A DNA stretch of 64,000 nt from Adiantum capillus-veneris (Eukaryota > Streptophyta > Polypodiopsida > Polypodiales > Pteridaceae). Position numbers and translations under genes: made by a program. The stretch spans positions 84,450,278 to 84,514,277 of the forward strand of contig CM043967.1 in the NCBI GenBank assembly GCA_014529385.2, written 5' to 3'. Below the pieces are notes generated by a model. It worked only from the letters and a program-made list of their open reading frames with translations, ran no database searches and had not been told where the DNA came from. Shown here in pieces: positions 43,203 through 54,421 of the stretch (positions within the stretch are counted from its first letter, which is position 1; each line of letters opens with the position of its first letter).

Positions 43203-44439
43203 CACTGGTACTATGCGGACCATAGCAAATTGAGCACCATTGTTGCTCCCTTCTTGGATACATATGATTGTTTTGTGGAGCACGATTGTCTCTAAGAATT
43301 TCTTGAATGGCCTTGGTGAGATTTGCTACAACATCTCAGATATCTTTGGCTCTTTAGCAATAGGCTTTATGGTCATTGTCTCATGCCCTGATGCTTACGA
43401 GCTAGTAGATTTAGGCTCAACAGACACTATTTCTCCTTGAATCATTAAATTGTTGTCTAATTGGATCGCATTGGTGGTGACTGCTTCCAAAGTGGTGATA
43501 CCTCTAATGACTAGGCCATTGTAGATATCCTCATGTCGTAGTCTCCTAATGAATCTATCAAGCAATTGGTTACTATTGAAGCGCTCATTTGGATTACAAC
43601 GAGAATTCAAATGCTTTAAGCGAGTAATAAAGTCTCTCACGAACTCTCCTTCCTCTCGTTGGTCTTTCTGAAGCTAAGATGCTACACCCCAAAGTGCTCC
43701 CTCTCGTATGTACTCTTTCAAGAACAGTCTCCTAAGAGTAGGGTAAATCGTTTTCTTTTCCATTCTTAGGGTTCTATACCAATCCCCAACCTTTCCACTT
43801 AAGGTCAGGCTTAAAGCATTATTCTTATGCAGGTTGTGTTTTCCTAGGGAATCACATACTTGTTCAAACACTTTGATATGCTTTCTCACATCCCCATCTC
43901 CGCTAAATTTTTGTGTGAGCTTGGCTATTTGTACTACCTTACTACTAGGCTCTCTATCAGGCGTGTTACATATATTTTCAGCGATAGATCGACCGATAGC
44001 TTGAGCAAATGTTGCCAAGTCACCTAAGTGAGGGGGTATGATGGGGGCATGAGCTCTTGGGGTTGCATGTGGAATGGGGGGTGGCATTGGGCTTGGAATA
44101 TAGGCAGCCCTTGGGTTCCAAGTTGGGTACGATGTTGTGCCATGTGGTGGCCAAAAGTTCATATGTGTGGCCCTAGGCATAGCACGTCAGATGTGACATG
44201 CTAACGCTAGTTGGTATGGTCCCATTGAAATAAGATCTTAGATGTTGTGGTCGTGGAGCATAAGTTGCTGAAACAATGGGAGGGGTAGGAGCTATATGAG
44301 TACTAGGACCTATAGGTGCATATGATTGATACACGCCTATAGGTACTGTTGCAAGCATTGGGCTACCATGTAGCGGTGCTTTACTAACAAATGAGATCCA
44401 TGGTGTGTTTAATGTCATGCCCATCACTGGGGTAGGCAT
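43203..44439 (-). pseudogene. GypA gag
   Basis: Minus-strand frames 44439-44173, 44180-43674 and 43640-43395 form one capsid gene homologous to GypB 31810-32844: Pro/Met-rich start, then LTQKFSGDGDVRKHIKVFEQ, SLTLSGKVGDWYRTL, RDFITRLKHL and LLDRFIRRLRHEDIY. 43260-43203 carries the first knuckle CSICYGPHSTSEC, at the CopC edge. It is broken by two frame changes and stops. Confidence 0.85.
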
Positions 44440-44471
44440 GGTAGCCGTGGCGTCATCAAGAGAAAGATGAG

Positions 44472-45442
44472 CTAAACTTGGAAAGGTAAAGCTATCACTT
44501 GTGGGCTCAGATTGTACTGAGACCCTGGCGAAACAACATATGGAGGATCCTTCGGGCTTACCGAGGGAGTCTCCACTTGTGATAAGGTTGTTTGCTTAGC
44601 CTTCCCTGTATCCAAGAATCTCATGAGACCTGTTGAAGGCATGTGGATCCCCTTGTTCTTCCTCTCTAGCTCAATAACCCTATGAATGACATCACAAACT
44701 CTTTGTTGTTGCTCCTCTATGCTAGTAACTCCGGTTGTGGATTGTAAGACATCTAACCAACCCAAGTGATAGGTGTGACCTGTGTATAGGTCGATTAAAG
44801 TCTCTGTTTGTAGTTCATACTCACTGTTTTCATTTAGAAATGCTCCATCTAGGATTGAGGTGCTAGGGGTGTCCCTTGAACTAGATACAATGTGGCTTTC
44901 TATGGGTTGACACTTAGTGGTTGCTAATTCAGGAGCACTCAATTGTTCGCCTAGCATGGATGTTGACATAGGGGCTTTCGCTTTTAAAACTCTCCTTTGC
45001 TTAGCCTTGCGTAGGCTCTCGATTTTCTTTGCCCTAGCCGCTATGATATATCGCTCAACCTCTTATAGTTCGGCAAGGCTTCTCCCATTAGGTAATATAA
45101 CCTCGGAAGGAATAGCTCTAAAGAGTCAAGGGGTGCAATGAATGGAGTATTCACATGCACACTCTCCAGGAGCATGGGGTCTATGTTGGTCATGAATGGT
45201 GAATTTACTTCCCCACCTCCCTTATTCACATCGCTAGCTCCATGTTCGAAGTGAGTGGCTCTACTAAAAGTCTCCTTCAAGCGGCTAAGCACGCTCGGCC
45301 CGGACTGTGGGCCCATGGCATGCATGTCTTGGTTTGAACTATCAGGATTAGGCATCGGGTAACCTTCCATGATGTCGTAGTCAGAGGAAGAGTCACTAGA
45401 CGCAATATGTGGGTCCTGAGTGGTACTACCTTGGGTTCCCAC
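44472..45442 (-). pseudogene. GypA N-terminal gag region
   Basis: Frames 45442-45041 and 44969-44472, homologous to GypB 33899-32985 (SSDSSSDYDIMEG, LTDLYTGHTY-type and GLMRFLDTGKAK). A one-base loss near 45115 shifts the first frame. In the ancestral phase the TAA at 45063-45065 coincides with the GypB TAA. Confidence 0.7.
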
Positions 45443-46563
45443 TCAGGGCCTAGAGCCTAAGGTGAAGGAATAATGAGTAACCGCGTAAACGGAGATACTC
45501 TCTATGTAATCTTCCTCTAGCACACAACCAGAGTAGAGGTGCATGTGACCTCAACACTCTAGAAGCGTTGGTGAGTGCCCGTGAAGGCAGCTCACCTAGT
45601 TTTTTAGGTGTTTACAACTCAATTTTTTTGCTATTTTTGGTCCTTTTTTCTAACCAAGCCACAGAATATGGTGTATGATAGCTCAAAAACGAGCTTCTTG
45701 GCTAGAGGGATGTGCCATGCTTTAGAATCCCCAATTTGGTCACGTAAAGCCCTCAAAATCCTAAAAAAAGTCTTTTCCTAGTCGAGGAGGAGTTTAAAAT
45801 TAGTAAGTCCAAAGGGTGAGTGTGAAGGGGATGGTGGAGGACTTGATGAACTTGTCTCACTTGCACTCCCTTCACTTGAGGTCCTAGTCCTTATATATAT
45901 ATATATATAGTAGTGTGTATATTATATCATAAGACTGAGGACTGGGCCTGGGCTTGAGCTCAATCCCAATTCCGATTCCTTCATTTTAAAATAAGTTTTT
46001 TTTTAATTTTCTTTTTTGTTTTGAATTTTCTTTTTGGTCTCAAATTTGTGAGTTTTTTTGAATCTATTTATTTATTTTTAAATTTTTTAGAGAAAAAACT
46101 TTTTGAAAGAAACTTTTCTGTGGATAATGCTGCGCGTGGGTGCTGAGCTCATGCGCACACACAACAGCTCCTAAGAGCTCTGTCTAACTTGCTTACAACT
46201 AACAGAGCTAATTAACACTAATTATCTTTGCTGACACTAATTACCTCTGCTCACACACGGTCTACCACAGTAAACTACACACAATCAACCTTCTCACTAT
46301 CTACTGTACTGCTCACTGTCTACTGCACATTACAGGACTAAACACTAACTAACACATCTACCAACACCTGCACCTTATAGAGCTTAGAAAATCTAACAAC
46401 ACATGTTCATTACAGCACTTGACAGAGCTAACAATAACCTACTAAAACCTGCACATTGCAGCCATTTGATAGATCTAACATAACTCAACAAAAACCAGAA
46501 AACAAATGAAAGAAAGGCTTCCAGAGGTAGCAATGAGTGCCCTTCAAGCTTAGTGCAAGGCAG
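45443..46563 (-). other. GypA untranslated leader
   Basis: About 1.1 kb between PBS and gag, with an AT dinucleotide run at about 45892-45909 and long T tracts. No coding signal. Confidence 0.65.
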
Positions 46564-46581
46564 TCCCCGACAACGGTGCCA
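46564..46581 (-). promoter_or_regulatory. GypA primer-binding site (tRNA-Asp-like)
   Basis: The coding-strand reading is TGGCACCGTTGTCGGGGA, two differences from the plant gypsy site TGGCGCCGTTGCCGGGGA, four bases from the LTR. Confidence 0.88.
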
Positions 46582-46585
46582 AAAA

Positions 46586-46857
46586 TGTGCGCTTTGCCGC
46601 ACGTGTCGGAGGCTGGGAACTTGCCTGTGCACTGTGTGCGAGCCTCGGGAGGCTGCAAGCACACAACTAGACAGTCATAGCAAGCTCAAAGAAACAATGG
46701 TGTGTCACTCACCGCTCAATGCTTTCGTCGTGAAGGATCCTGTGCTGCGAAGAAGAAGAGGCCGCCGCCAATGTCGCGCTCAAATCGCCTCACCGCCGCC
46801 GCAATGCTTGATCACACACACTTTCTCTCTCTCTCAAGCGCGCGCGCACACACGCAT

Positions 46858-46927
<70 letters not shown>

Positions 46928-47136
46928 ATGAGCACATGAAGAAGAAGGAGACAGAGATGGAGCAAGAGCACTTCTTAGCTTGTACCTCCAAGAATGAAGA
47001 TTTTTAGGTCAAATGGACCTTTTATAAGAGTTTGACCCATTCACACATGGGCGCCCACAGTGGCCGGTCGTTGCAAAACTACTGTAAAAATAAGATAAGT
47101 GGTGTGCCTCTCATCAACGATCACCTACACACCTAT
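46586..47136 (-). repeat. GypA 5' LTR, truncated at its outer end
   Basis: Matches 17599-18259 from TGTGCGCTTTGCCGCACG to ATCACCTACACACCTATT, then passes abruptly into CopD gag. The outer part of the LTR (about 100 bp including GGGTTAACA) is missing. It contains (CA)n at about 46860-46925. Confidence 0.9.
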
Positions 47137-48048
47137 TCTTAGTCTCTTTTGCCTTCAACTTAGGACACTGCTTGATCAAGTGATCATCAACTTTACAATA
47201 ATGGCAACACATCTTCCATTTTCCCTTTTCACTAAAATTTCTAGACAAATTGTTGCCAATAAAAGCATTAGGAACATGTGATTTACTAGCCGCAGAAGAA
47301 CCATGAGAAGTGGCTACATTGTTGTTATCACCTTTTCTTTGAGCAACAATAAAGGCCTGTTCAACTGCACATTGTTTAGCCCTATTTTGTTTCTAGAAAG
47401 TCCTCTTCAATGTGCATAATGCATAAAACTTGACAACTTCTAAATTTCCTTGGGTCATAAGTCTCCAAGTACTAGCAAAAGTCTGGTAAAAATTTGGCAA
47501 AGCATCAAGAACAATCTGCACAAGGGAATTGTCAGAAATGACTTCGCTTGTAGAAATAAATTGCTCATAAATATCCTTAATACCAGCAAGGAAAGTGTCC
47601 ATCTCATCTTTCTCATGCATAACTTTGACTCTAGCTCTTTATGTAGCAATGCAATTTTAGCCTCATTGCAACTTGCATAAAGACCAACAAGAATATCCCA
47701 AGTCTGGTTTAGAGATTTTACTGAATGAATGTGAGGACTAATAGTGCGCTTCACAGACAAAGCAATCAATGCATGAACCTGCACATCTCTTACATTCCAA
47801 CGAGTGTGCTCAACCATAGGCAAAACAGCTCTAGTAGCAGCAATTCTACCACCAAAACCTGCAACATCCTCAACATCCCATGTATCCAAAGAACCAGGAT
47901 GTACATGAATGCCCTGCACAATATTCTAGACACCCTTTGACACAAGAACATGTTGCAACATGTAAGCCCACATTGGGTAATTGTTCCCATGCAATCTATC
48001 CTCCTAAGCAAAAAACATCTTGAATACATCTTTGTTGTTGTCACCCAT
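47137..48048 (-). pseudogene. CopD gag
   Basis: The minus-strand ATG at 48048-48046 sits where CopC has ATA. The frame reads GDNNKDVFKMF, then a stop, then ALIALSVKRTISPHIHSVKS, TWDILVGLYASCNEAKIALL, and in another frame MDTFLAGIKDIYEQFISTSEV. The knuckle codons lie at about 47160-47205, and the gene is cut off at 47137 by the GypA junction. Confidence 0.87.
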
Positions 48049-48368
48049 GGCGAATGTCTGCACCTGATGTGAAAAATGCCCAAAAGAGGAGAAACAAAGT
48101 GGGATTAATGCGTGCTATATAGCACAACCCAAGTAACACTGTAAGGGAATTGTTATGCAAAAAAAAGCACAGACAAAAATTATACATAAATTGATGAAAT
48201 AGCTTGTGCAACACTACCTACAGTGGAAACGGAGGCCAAAATGAGCCCAAATGAAAAATTTGAGCAGACGGAGGTATTTTTTGACCCTCTAATGGTCACC
48301 AAAGCTCACTAAAATTGAAGAAAGTGAGTAGGCGTGTGCTGGCGACAAAGCCCGAGAGGATGCAACCT

Positions 48369-48380
48369 GCTCTGATACCA
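48369..48380 (-). promoter_or_regulatory. CopD primer-binding site
   Basis: GCTCTGATACCA on the plus strand, two bases before the LTR at 48383; perfect. Confidence 0.93.
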
Positions 48381-48382
48381 TC

Positions 48383-48571
48383 TGTTGGAATTAGGGTTGC
48401 AAGGAAAAACACACAGCTTGGAGAAGAGGAAGGAAGCTCAAGGCACACAATAAAGAGTGTATTATTTTGTGTGCAATGGGAAGATTAGATAGCCCTAGAG
48501 TGATGGGCATACATACAATTCACGAGGGGGAAAAAACCTCCTAGTGAGGAAAAAATGCCCTAGCAGTCCTA
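48383..48571 (-). repeat. CopD 5' LTR, truncated
   Basis: Matches the CopC LTR (reverse complement) from TGTTGGAATTAGGGTTGC to AGCAGTCCTA; the last 45-50 bp are missing. Confidence 0.87.
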
Positions 48572-48603
48572 ATTCAAAAGCTTGAGGGCTCAAAATTACA
48601 CGT

Positions 48604-49425
48604 TGTCGAGGGATTTTATTTTCGTAAGTTGAGCCGAGTCAACACCAGGCTGCTCGCTGTGGGAAACGATTAGAGAGAGATGCTCAACACAAGAGAATAT
48701 GGTATAAAGGAGACTGTGGAAACCTTAAATTGATATACTTATTGAACTCAAAATCTGAATACAAAATAAGCTTGACAACAATAGGCAACATCTGCTCTAA
48801 ACTCTACCGAGATCATGAGCGAAAGTGCAAACGCCAAATTGTATGGCCTCAATACCCTTCCCTTGCTCCTCTCGACCCGTTTTACGAGCACAATTTGCCT
48901 ACACTTGCTCTTGTCCGCTTTGAAACAAATTCGTAGAAAAATTAACTCTGCTGAGCCAGATGCTTGTCGTTAGCCTTGATGTTCGTTCTCCACTCTTGGA
49001 AAACCCTAGTTGCTACTCTCCTTTGACTGCCAAACTATTGCATCCCTTCAGGTTTGGTTGCCTTTCAATAAGAGCCCTTAGTACCTCAGAGTTCATGTGG
49101 ACTTCGTGTGAGAAAGAGCTCTTGTAATCTTTAAAAGACTCCAGTTGGTTTTTTTATAACCTTGGCTCTTCCTCACTGTCGATTCTTCTGCGGACCAACC
49201 AACACTACCCTCATCGATCGATGACCTCCCCAAGCTCCTCTTCATAACAACTAGTGCTACCCTCGTCAAAAACTCTTTGCAAGCACCGCTTGACCTGCTC
49301 GACTCAGCCACTTCTGTGCAGCCGTGCTCGTCAGTGGTCTCCTCAGCGACTCGTTCCTCCTGCACAACGGAGACGTCGTTGTCTATGGAACGTGGGAGAG
49401 AAGCAGTGCGTCGCATGCACATGCA
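48604..49425 (-). repeat. Inverted fragment of the ElemF LTR
   Basis: Reverse complement of 52890-53713 at good identity, beginning TGTCGAGGGATTTTATTTT (the LTR terminus) and including CAATTTGCCTACACTTGCT. The frame 49093-49422 (minus) matches 52898-53224 because both are the same LTR. No PBS lies beyond its terminus. Confidence 0.82.
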
Positions 49426-49690
49426 ACCCGCTTTTCCTCTTCTCCAAAAATAGTTTGGATATCAGTGAAAGGGCGGTGGTAATGCGTGTGCTAATCTATT
49501 GCTGTATGTCCACGCGTTGTGCGCAAGAAAGCGTGCATGTCTTCTTTTGCTGCATAGCGGAGACATCACTGTCTACGAACTTGGGAGAGAAGCAATGCAT
49601 CACATGCACATGCAACCCACTTTTCCTCTTCTCCAAAAATAGCTTGGATACCAGTGAAAGGGTGGTGGTAATGCGTGTACTAGTCTCCAC
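49365..49690. repeat. Direct repeat of about 130 bp with 189-bp spacing
   Basis: Both copies contain GAGAGAAGCA(G/A)TGC, CACATGCAACCC and TTTTCCTCTTCTCC at matching distances. Partly within the ElemF LTR fragment and partly beyond it. Confidence 0.8.
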
Positions 49691-49699
49691 CCAACCGTG

Positions 49700-51860
49700 C
49701 TATCTTGTAGCCTCCCCCTAGCGTACACACTGGTCGGCCATGCCGGTGGCCTTGCCCATAGGACCCATGTCCTTACAAAGGAGATACTATCCTATTGTAT
49801 AAGCTAGAAACATTTTCTTTTGCCAGCACTTGTTAGGCTTATCATTCGATAAGTAGCAAATGTGTAGTGTGACGGTTTCTCCGAATGCAATCACCTATGC
49901 TTGCATGATGAAGGTATGTTGTGTTATACAAGAAGGTGATATGAGCAAGGGCAAGAAGCACTATTGTTGTTGAGCTACGAGTCTCAAGATATCTCTTGGA
50001 TTGCATAGTTGCTACAACTCTTGGGAATGATGCACCTATGAGGTTGATTTGGTGAGCCCATAATATTTGATTTGATGTGGGTTGTGGATGGCCACCAAAG
50101 CATAGATCTTGTGTTGATTTACACATCTAATGTGAGAGGAATTAAGGGCTGAATAATGGCTGCAAAAACATAGATCTAAGATATTGAAAATGCAAAAGAT
50201 CTAGCTCTAGCATGACACACAAGCTTTGGGTGGTTTTGATTGGATGCAAAGGCGAGGAGGTCTCTACAACTACGATCACCTATGCATGCTTTTTGGAGAG
50301 TGTAACCAATTGCAAATAACAAATCAAATTTCTATGAAGATATGATGAACACAAAGTATATTTCCAATTTAAGGATAGCATGAACGTGCAAATCGATCAA
50401 ATTGCCAGTAATGCATATCCTAATTTGGCATTCCACCTTACAGAAGTGCAACTGCACCATGAGAACCAAGGCTCGGTCTACATTGTCAGACATGATAGAT
50501 TCTATTGCTCGCAGGGAGCCTAATGATCAACACATAGTAAGACCCAATCATGGCTATGGCTTGGAGTGCACCTAATTATTGGTGATATAAGGTTATCAAG
50601 GGAGCTTTACACTTGCTCACATTGAGCTTTAATTGTAAGACTCCACTTCCCTTAGACAATGCCCTAGCCTACTCCATTGAATGTCAGGCTAATGAGCATG
50701 CTGACAATGAGATCACAAGACACATTAATTCAGGGATAGAGTTGATAATTATCACCACTTATTTGATAACCCACTTGAACCCCCCATGAAAATGGATAAT
50801 TACTTTGCATGGTCCCCATACGCTCCTAAGATGACCCTAACCTTGATAGAATAGAATTGTCTTGCCACACAAAATGGTGAAATGTACTTTCATGCAATTA
50901 GCATGGCAAAAAAAAATGAGAATGACCAAAGAACCATCATTGAGTTTCTTTGATTACAAGCAGTGATCCTCTTGACTCCTTCTAAAACCCTAGGACTACA
51001 TAAAAGCATCAAGCTTTTGATACCACTATCTTGAACCCTGCTTTAAGCCATAAAGCACTTCGTTGAGTTTGCATACAAGCTCCTCCCTACTAGGCTATTC
51101 AAAACCCTAAGGTTACTTCACGTAAGCATCCTCTTCAAATCCATGTGTTGGGATGCGGGCTTTTGTTGCTCTTTGTGAGAACAACCTTTTCCACCTAGAA
51201 ATGTAACCCATGTCAAGAACCACTTAAAATCCATGTGTAAAGCATAGCCACTTGTGTGGTGCATAAGCAACCACATATATGCCTTATGTGTCAAAAGGAT
51301 GCTTCTTCTTATATGCCTATATAGAGGCACATTATGCTCAATAAGACTCAAGTCTATTAAGCAACCATATTATATTGTATTGTGTGCCCAATAAATCCTT
51401 GAGCTAAATCTAATCATGCTTATGCCATGAATGGCACACTAACCTATCCACCTTAGCTAACAACTAATTTCACATCTTGTAGTTAGATTAGTATCTTCTA
51501 ATCTAATTAGATCTTAGGCATGTGAAATCCCCTATGCTAGATTGCATCGGCACCTCCTCTAATTCGCCATTGCAATTGCTAAGTCAACACCCCTTTGCAT
51601 TGCATATTAATCATGGTGTTAATCACATTGTTAATTTTCTTCTTTTGAAGTCCTTTAGTGATGAGATATGTACTATTAGTGCCACTACCCATACTAATTG
51701 ATTAGAAAGAGAATTTTTAACGACATTTCATATTTGCATCATGATTGATGCATTATAAGTATCAATAATTGGATTACATTTACATATTTTGCATGCATAT
51801 TTGGCTTATTTCTATTGAGAGAGATCACCTTGATTGCTCAAGTGTGCATGCTCATAACGC
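49700..51860. other. No recognisable gene (2.2 kb)
   Basis: No retroelement motif, no long frame with a known domain, no LTR ends. A weak PBS-like string lies at 51012-51026 but has no supporting LTR. Confidence 0.45.
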
Positions 51861-53713
51861 TGTCGTGATGCTTCGCGTTCACTAGGAGAAAAGCACAAAA
51901 ATAACAAGGATATCGTGTTTTGATGCGGTGTCTTGCATTGCTTGGTTGCAGATATTAAGTATGCCAAGAGCAATACACTTTAGTGAATTATACTTCAGTG
52001 ATTGAGGAGTCATTTGGAGTACATTGCTTACGGATGTGTGCTTAGCAAAGCCATAGTCAATATGTGTGTTTACTGCGCATATACAATAAGATCGAGTGGG
52101 ATATGCTTGGCATGGCAATTGGAGAAGATGCTTACTAAATGCTTCAATCATATGTATTTGCCTATGTTTTAGTTGATATATGCTCCGCAATGCTTTTGTG
52201 ATCAAACATGCCAAATTTGGTGAATATCAAAGAAAACAAACGTGCTAGAGGAGCTTCATGTTCAAGTTACTGTTTCTTGGAGCGCATTGACTATTAGAGC
52301 TGCAACATAGAAGCCAAAGGCAAGGGAATGCCTTTTTCAGATAAATTTAACCATGTTCACACCTTGACGGCCAATGCAAGCGTGTGAATGAAGCCTATAG
52401 CAAGAAGATAATTATAAAAGCTTGGAGCTACAATAATATTTATAAAAAAAGCAGCGCAATAAAAACGGGTTGATGTCATCAAGCATGAGGGAGCGCAGAG
52501 ATTGAAGACCAGGAGCGTACAGGAGAGAGGTGCAGAAGCTTAATAAGGTGTGCGATGAACTATAGGCGAAAGGGTTGGCAGAGGGAGCGCTGGTAGAGGC
52601 TGACGAGCAGGGAGGGTCAAAGCAGTTAGACGAGTTGTTGAGGGCCGAGATTGAGGACGAGTTGGAGGGGTCGCTTTTGGCAAGGACGAGCGGCATGGGC
52701 TGAGCAATGGGAGCAGAGGCGCCATCTATGTTCAGAGAGCAGGGAGAGCAGCCGCCGACATCAAAAAGAGCTTCCAAGGTCGCTTCTGTAGAGGGGATCA
52801 TCAAGCAATTAAGGCAATCGAGCACAGAGCAAAGAGTTGCAAGCCAAGCCCGAAAAGAAAGAAAGAAGAGCCAACGAGCCTTAATGTTGTTTACAGAGTG
52901 GCGGATAAGGGAGGACTAATGAGGTGGTCGGTAGGGGATGAGGAGCTGCCGCCAAGGAGGAACGAGTCACCGAGGAGACCACTGACGAGCACGGCTGCAC
53001 AGAAGGTGGCTGAGTTGAGCAGGTCGAGCGGTGCTTGCAAACAGTTTTCGACACAGGTAGCACTAGTTGGTTTGAAGAGGAGCTTGGGGAGGTCATCGAT
53101 CAACGAGGGCAGTGTTGGTTGGTATGTAGAAGAATCGACAGTGAGGACGAGCCAAGGTTATAAAAAAACCAACTTGAGTATTTTAAAGATTACAAGAGCT
53201 CTTTCTCACACGAAGTCCACATGAACTCTGAGGTACTGAGGGCTCTTATTGAAAGGCGAGCAAATTTGAAAGGATGCAATAGTTTGGCAGTCAAAGGAGA
53301 GTAGCAACGAGGGTTTCCCCAGAGTGGAGAATGAACATCAAGGCTAACGACAAGCATCTGGCTCAGTAGAGGTAAATTTTCTACGAATTTCTTTCAAAAC
53401 GGACAAAAGCAAGTGTAGGCAAATTGTGCTCGTAAAACGGGTTGAGAGGAGCAAGGGAAGGGTATTGAGGCCATACAATTTGGCTGTCACACTTCTGCTC
53501 ATGATCTTGATAGAGTTTAGAGCATAACTTGCCTATTGCTGTCAAGTTTCTTTTGTATTCAGATTTTGATTTCAATACGTATATCAATTTAAGGTTTCCA
53601 TAGTGTCCTTTATACTATATTCTCTTGTGTTGAGCATCTCTCTCGAACCATTTCCCACAGCGAGCAGCTTGGTGCTGACTCGACACAACTTACAAAAATA
53701 AAATCCCCCGACA
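51861..53713 (+). repeat. ElemF 5' LTR, 1.85 kb
   Basis: The start is fixed by alignment with 56044. The end is fixed by the CCCCCGACA terminus that also bounds the inverted fragment at 48604. Frames inside (52412-52919, 52881-53224) read through promoter sequence on both strands and are not convincing genes. Confidence 0.82.
53158..53170 (+). promoter_or_regulatory. Probable TATA box in the ElemF LTR
   Basis: TTATAAAAAAACC, conserved in the inverted LTR copy (about 49145-49160). Located about 550 bp before the LTR end, a normal place for an LTR promoter. Confidence 0.5.
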
Positions 53714-53755
53714 TCTTTGTAGAACTCGACGTGAAACGAGTCGGGGTGGGAAATT

Positions 53756-54290
53756 TTGGCAGAGAGGATGACGACGACATCTCAAGTAGAGATGATGCAG
53801 CAGATGATGCAACTATTTGATGCTTTCTTGCAACAGCAGCAGCATGAGGTTACTTATGAGCAATTTAGTTTGGACCAAGAAGATTTATTGCGAGGATTTG
53901 CTCGATCGAATGAAGAAGTAGTGGAAGAAGCTTTGGATAAAGTCTATGTTGAAAGAGGTAAGGCTACGATGGTGATGGATACCTTACATGCTATAGGTCA
54001 AAGATGGAGCTTACGGGTATTTCAACTCATCGCATGATCAAGGAGTTTGAACAATTAGTAAATCCAAAATTACGTGAACAAATATAGGAGCTGATTGGTA
54101 TGTATGCAGATAATTGGAAATTTTTTGAAGAAGTAGTTGTACAGGTGGGTGACCAACACATAGCCCTGGAAATAGAGCAGATAAATCAACAAAAGCATGT
54201 TACTTTCAGTAAAGGTGATGGAGATCAATTGCAAACAATCAGCTATGATGAATTTTGGGAAGTAAAGCTAAAGTAGATGCAGCTTTACAA
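53756..54290 (+). pseudogene. ElemF first ORF, broken, function unknown
   Basis: The frame from about 53756 reads MTTTSQVEMMQQMMQLFDAFLQQQ, rich in Gln and Met and probably helical, then EDLLRGFARSNEEVVEEALDKVY. Near 53985 the reading shifts to MELTGISTHRMIKEFEQLVNPKL, then a TAG, then ELIGMYADNWKFFEEVVVQVG and FSKGDGDQLQ, ending at TAG about 54275. Its place and helical nature would suit a divergent gag, but no knuckle or capsid motif is seen. Confidence 0.45.
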
Positions 54291-54421
54291 GTACCAAATT
54301 TCATCGCAAAGAATCATGCTTTAGGCAATCTAACATAGGTAAATAATGAATTTCAAACTAAAGCCATTGAAGAAAATTTTTCAAAGCTTGCTCACATGGT
54401 AGCCACCTCCATCATTAATTC

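Larger units (their letters stand above)
17599..47136 (-). mobile_element. GypA: Ty3/gypsy retrotransposon (OTA/Tat-like), interrupted by GypB and CopC
   Basis: The 3' LTR is 17599-18259 and the truncated 5' LTR 46586-47136, with a tRNA-Asp-like PBS at 46564-46581 and a PPT at 18262-18272. After subtracting GypB (23192-35197) and CopC (38022-43197) with their duplications, GypA itself is about 12.3 kb. Gene order on the minus strand is N-terminal ORF, gag, zinc knuckles, protease 1, linker, RT, RNase H, integrase, protease 2-like, WVPK protein and an acidic ORF. The RT motif FAWKYHDMKG before the catalytic part is typical of non-chromovirus plant gypsy elements. Frameshifts, stops and a destroyed RT active site make it inactive. 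Confidence 0.85.
14866..48571 (-). mobile_element. CopD: copia retrotransposon, outermost host of the nested cluster
   Basis: Two separated pieces of one minus-strand copia element. The left piece is the 3' LTR and pol (14866-17598); the right piece is gag, PBS and 5' LTR (47137-48571). Between them sits GypA. Both pieces match CopC (plus strand, 38022-43197) closely enough to align codon by codon. Relative to CopC, about 800 bp is missing at the right GypA junction (late gag, protease, early integrase), together with the end of GypA's LTR, which points to a deletion after insertion. The 5' LTR is truncated near 48571, so no target duplication can be read. Confidence 0.82.

Noticed and set aside
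51012-51026. String AGCTTTTGATACCACT resembling a minus-strand PBS
   Set aside because: Two or more mismatches to GCTCTGATACCA and no LTR pair beside it.
52881-53224. Frames in the ElemF LTR that are open in both LTR copies (also 49093-49422)
   Set aside because: They overlap the putative promoter/TATA region, and the two copies are the same LTR sequence; coding status is not supported.
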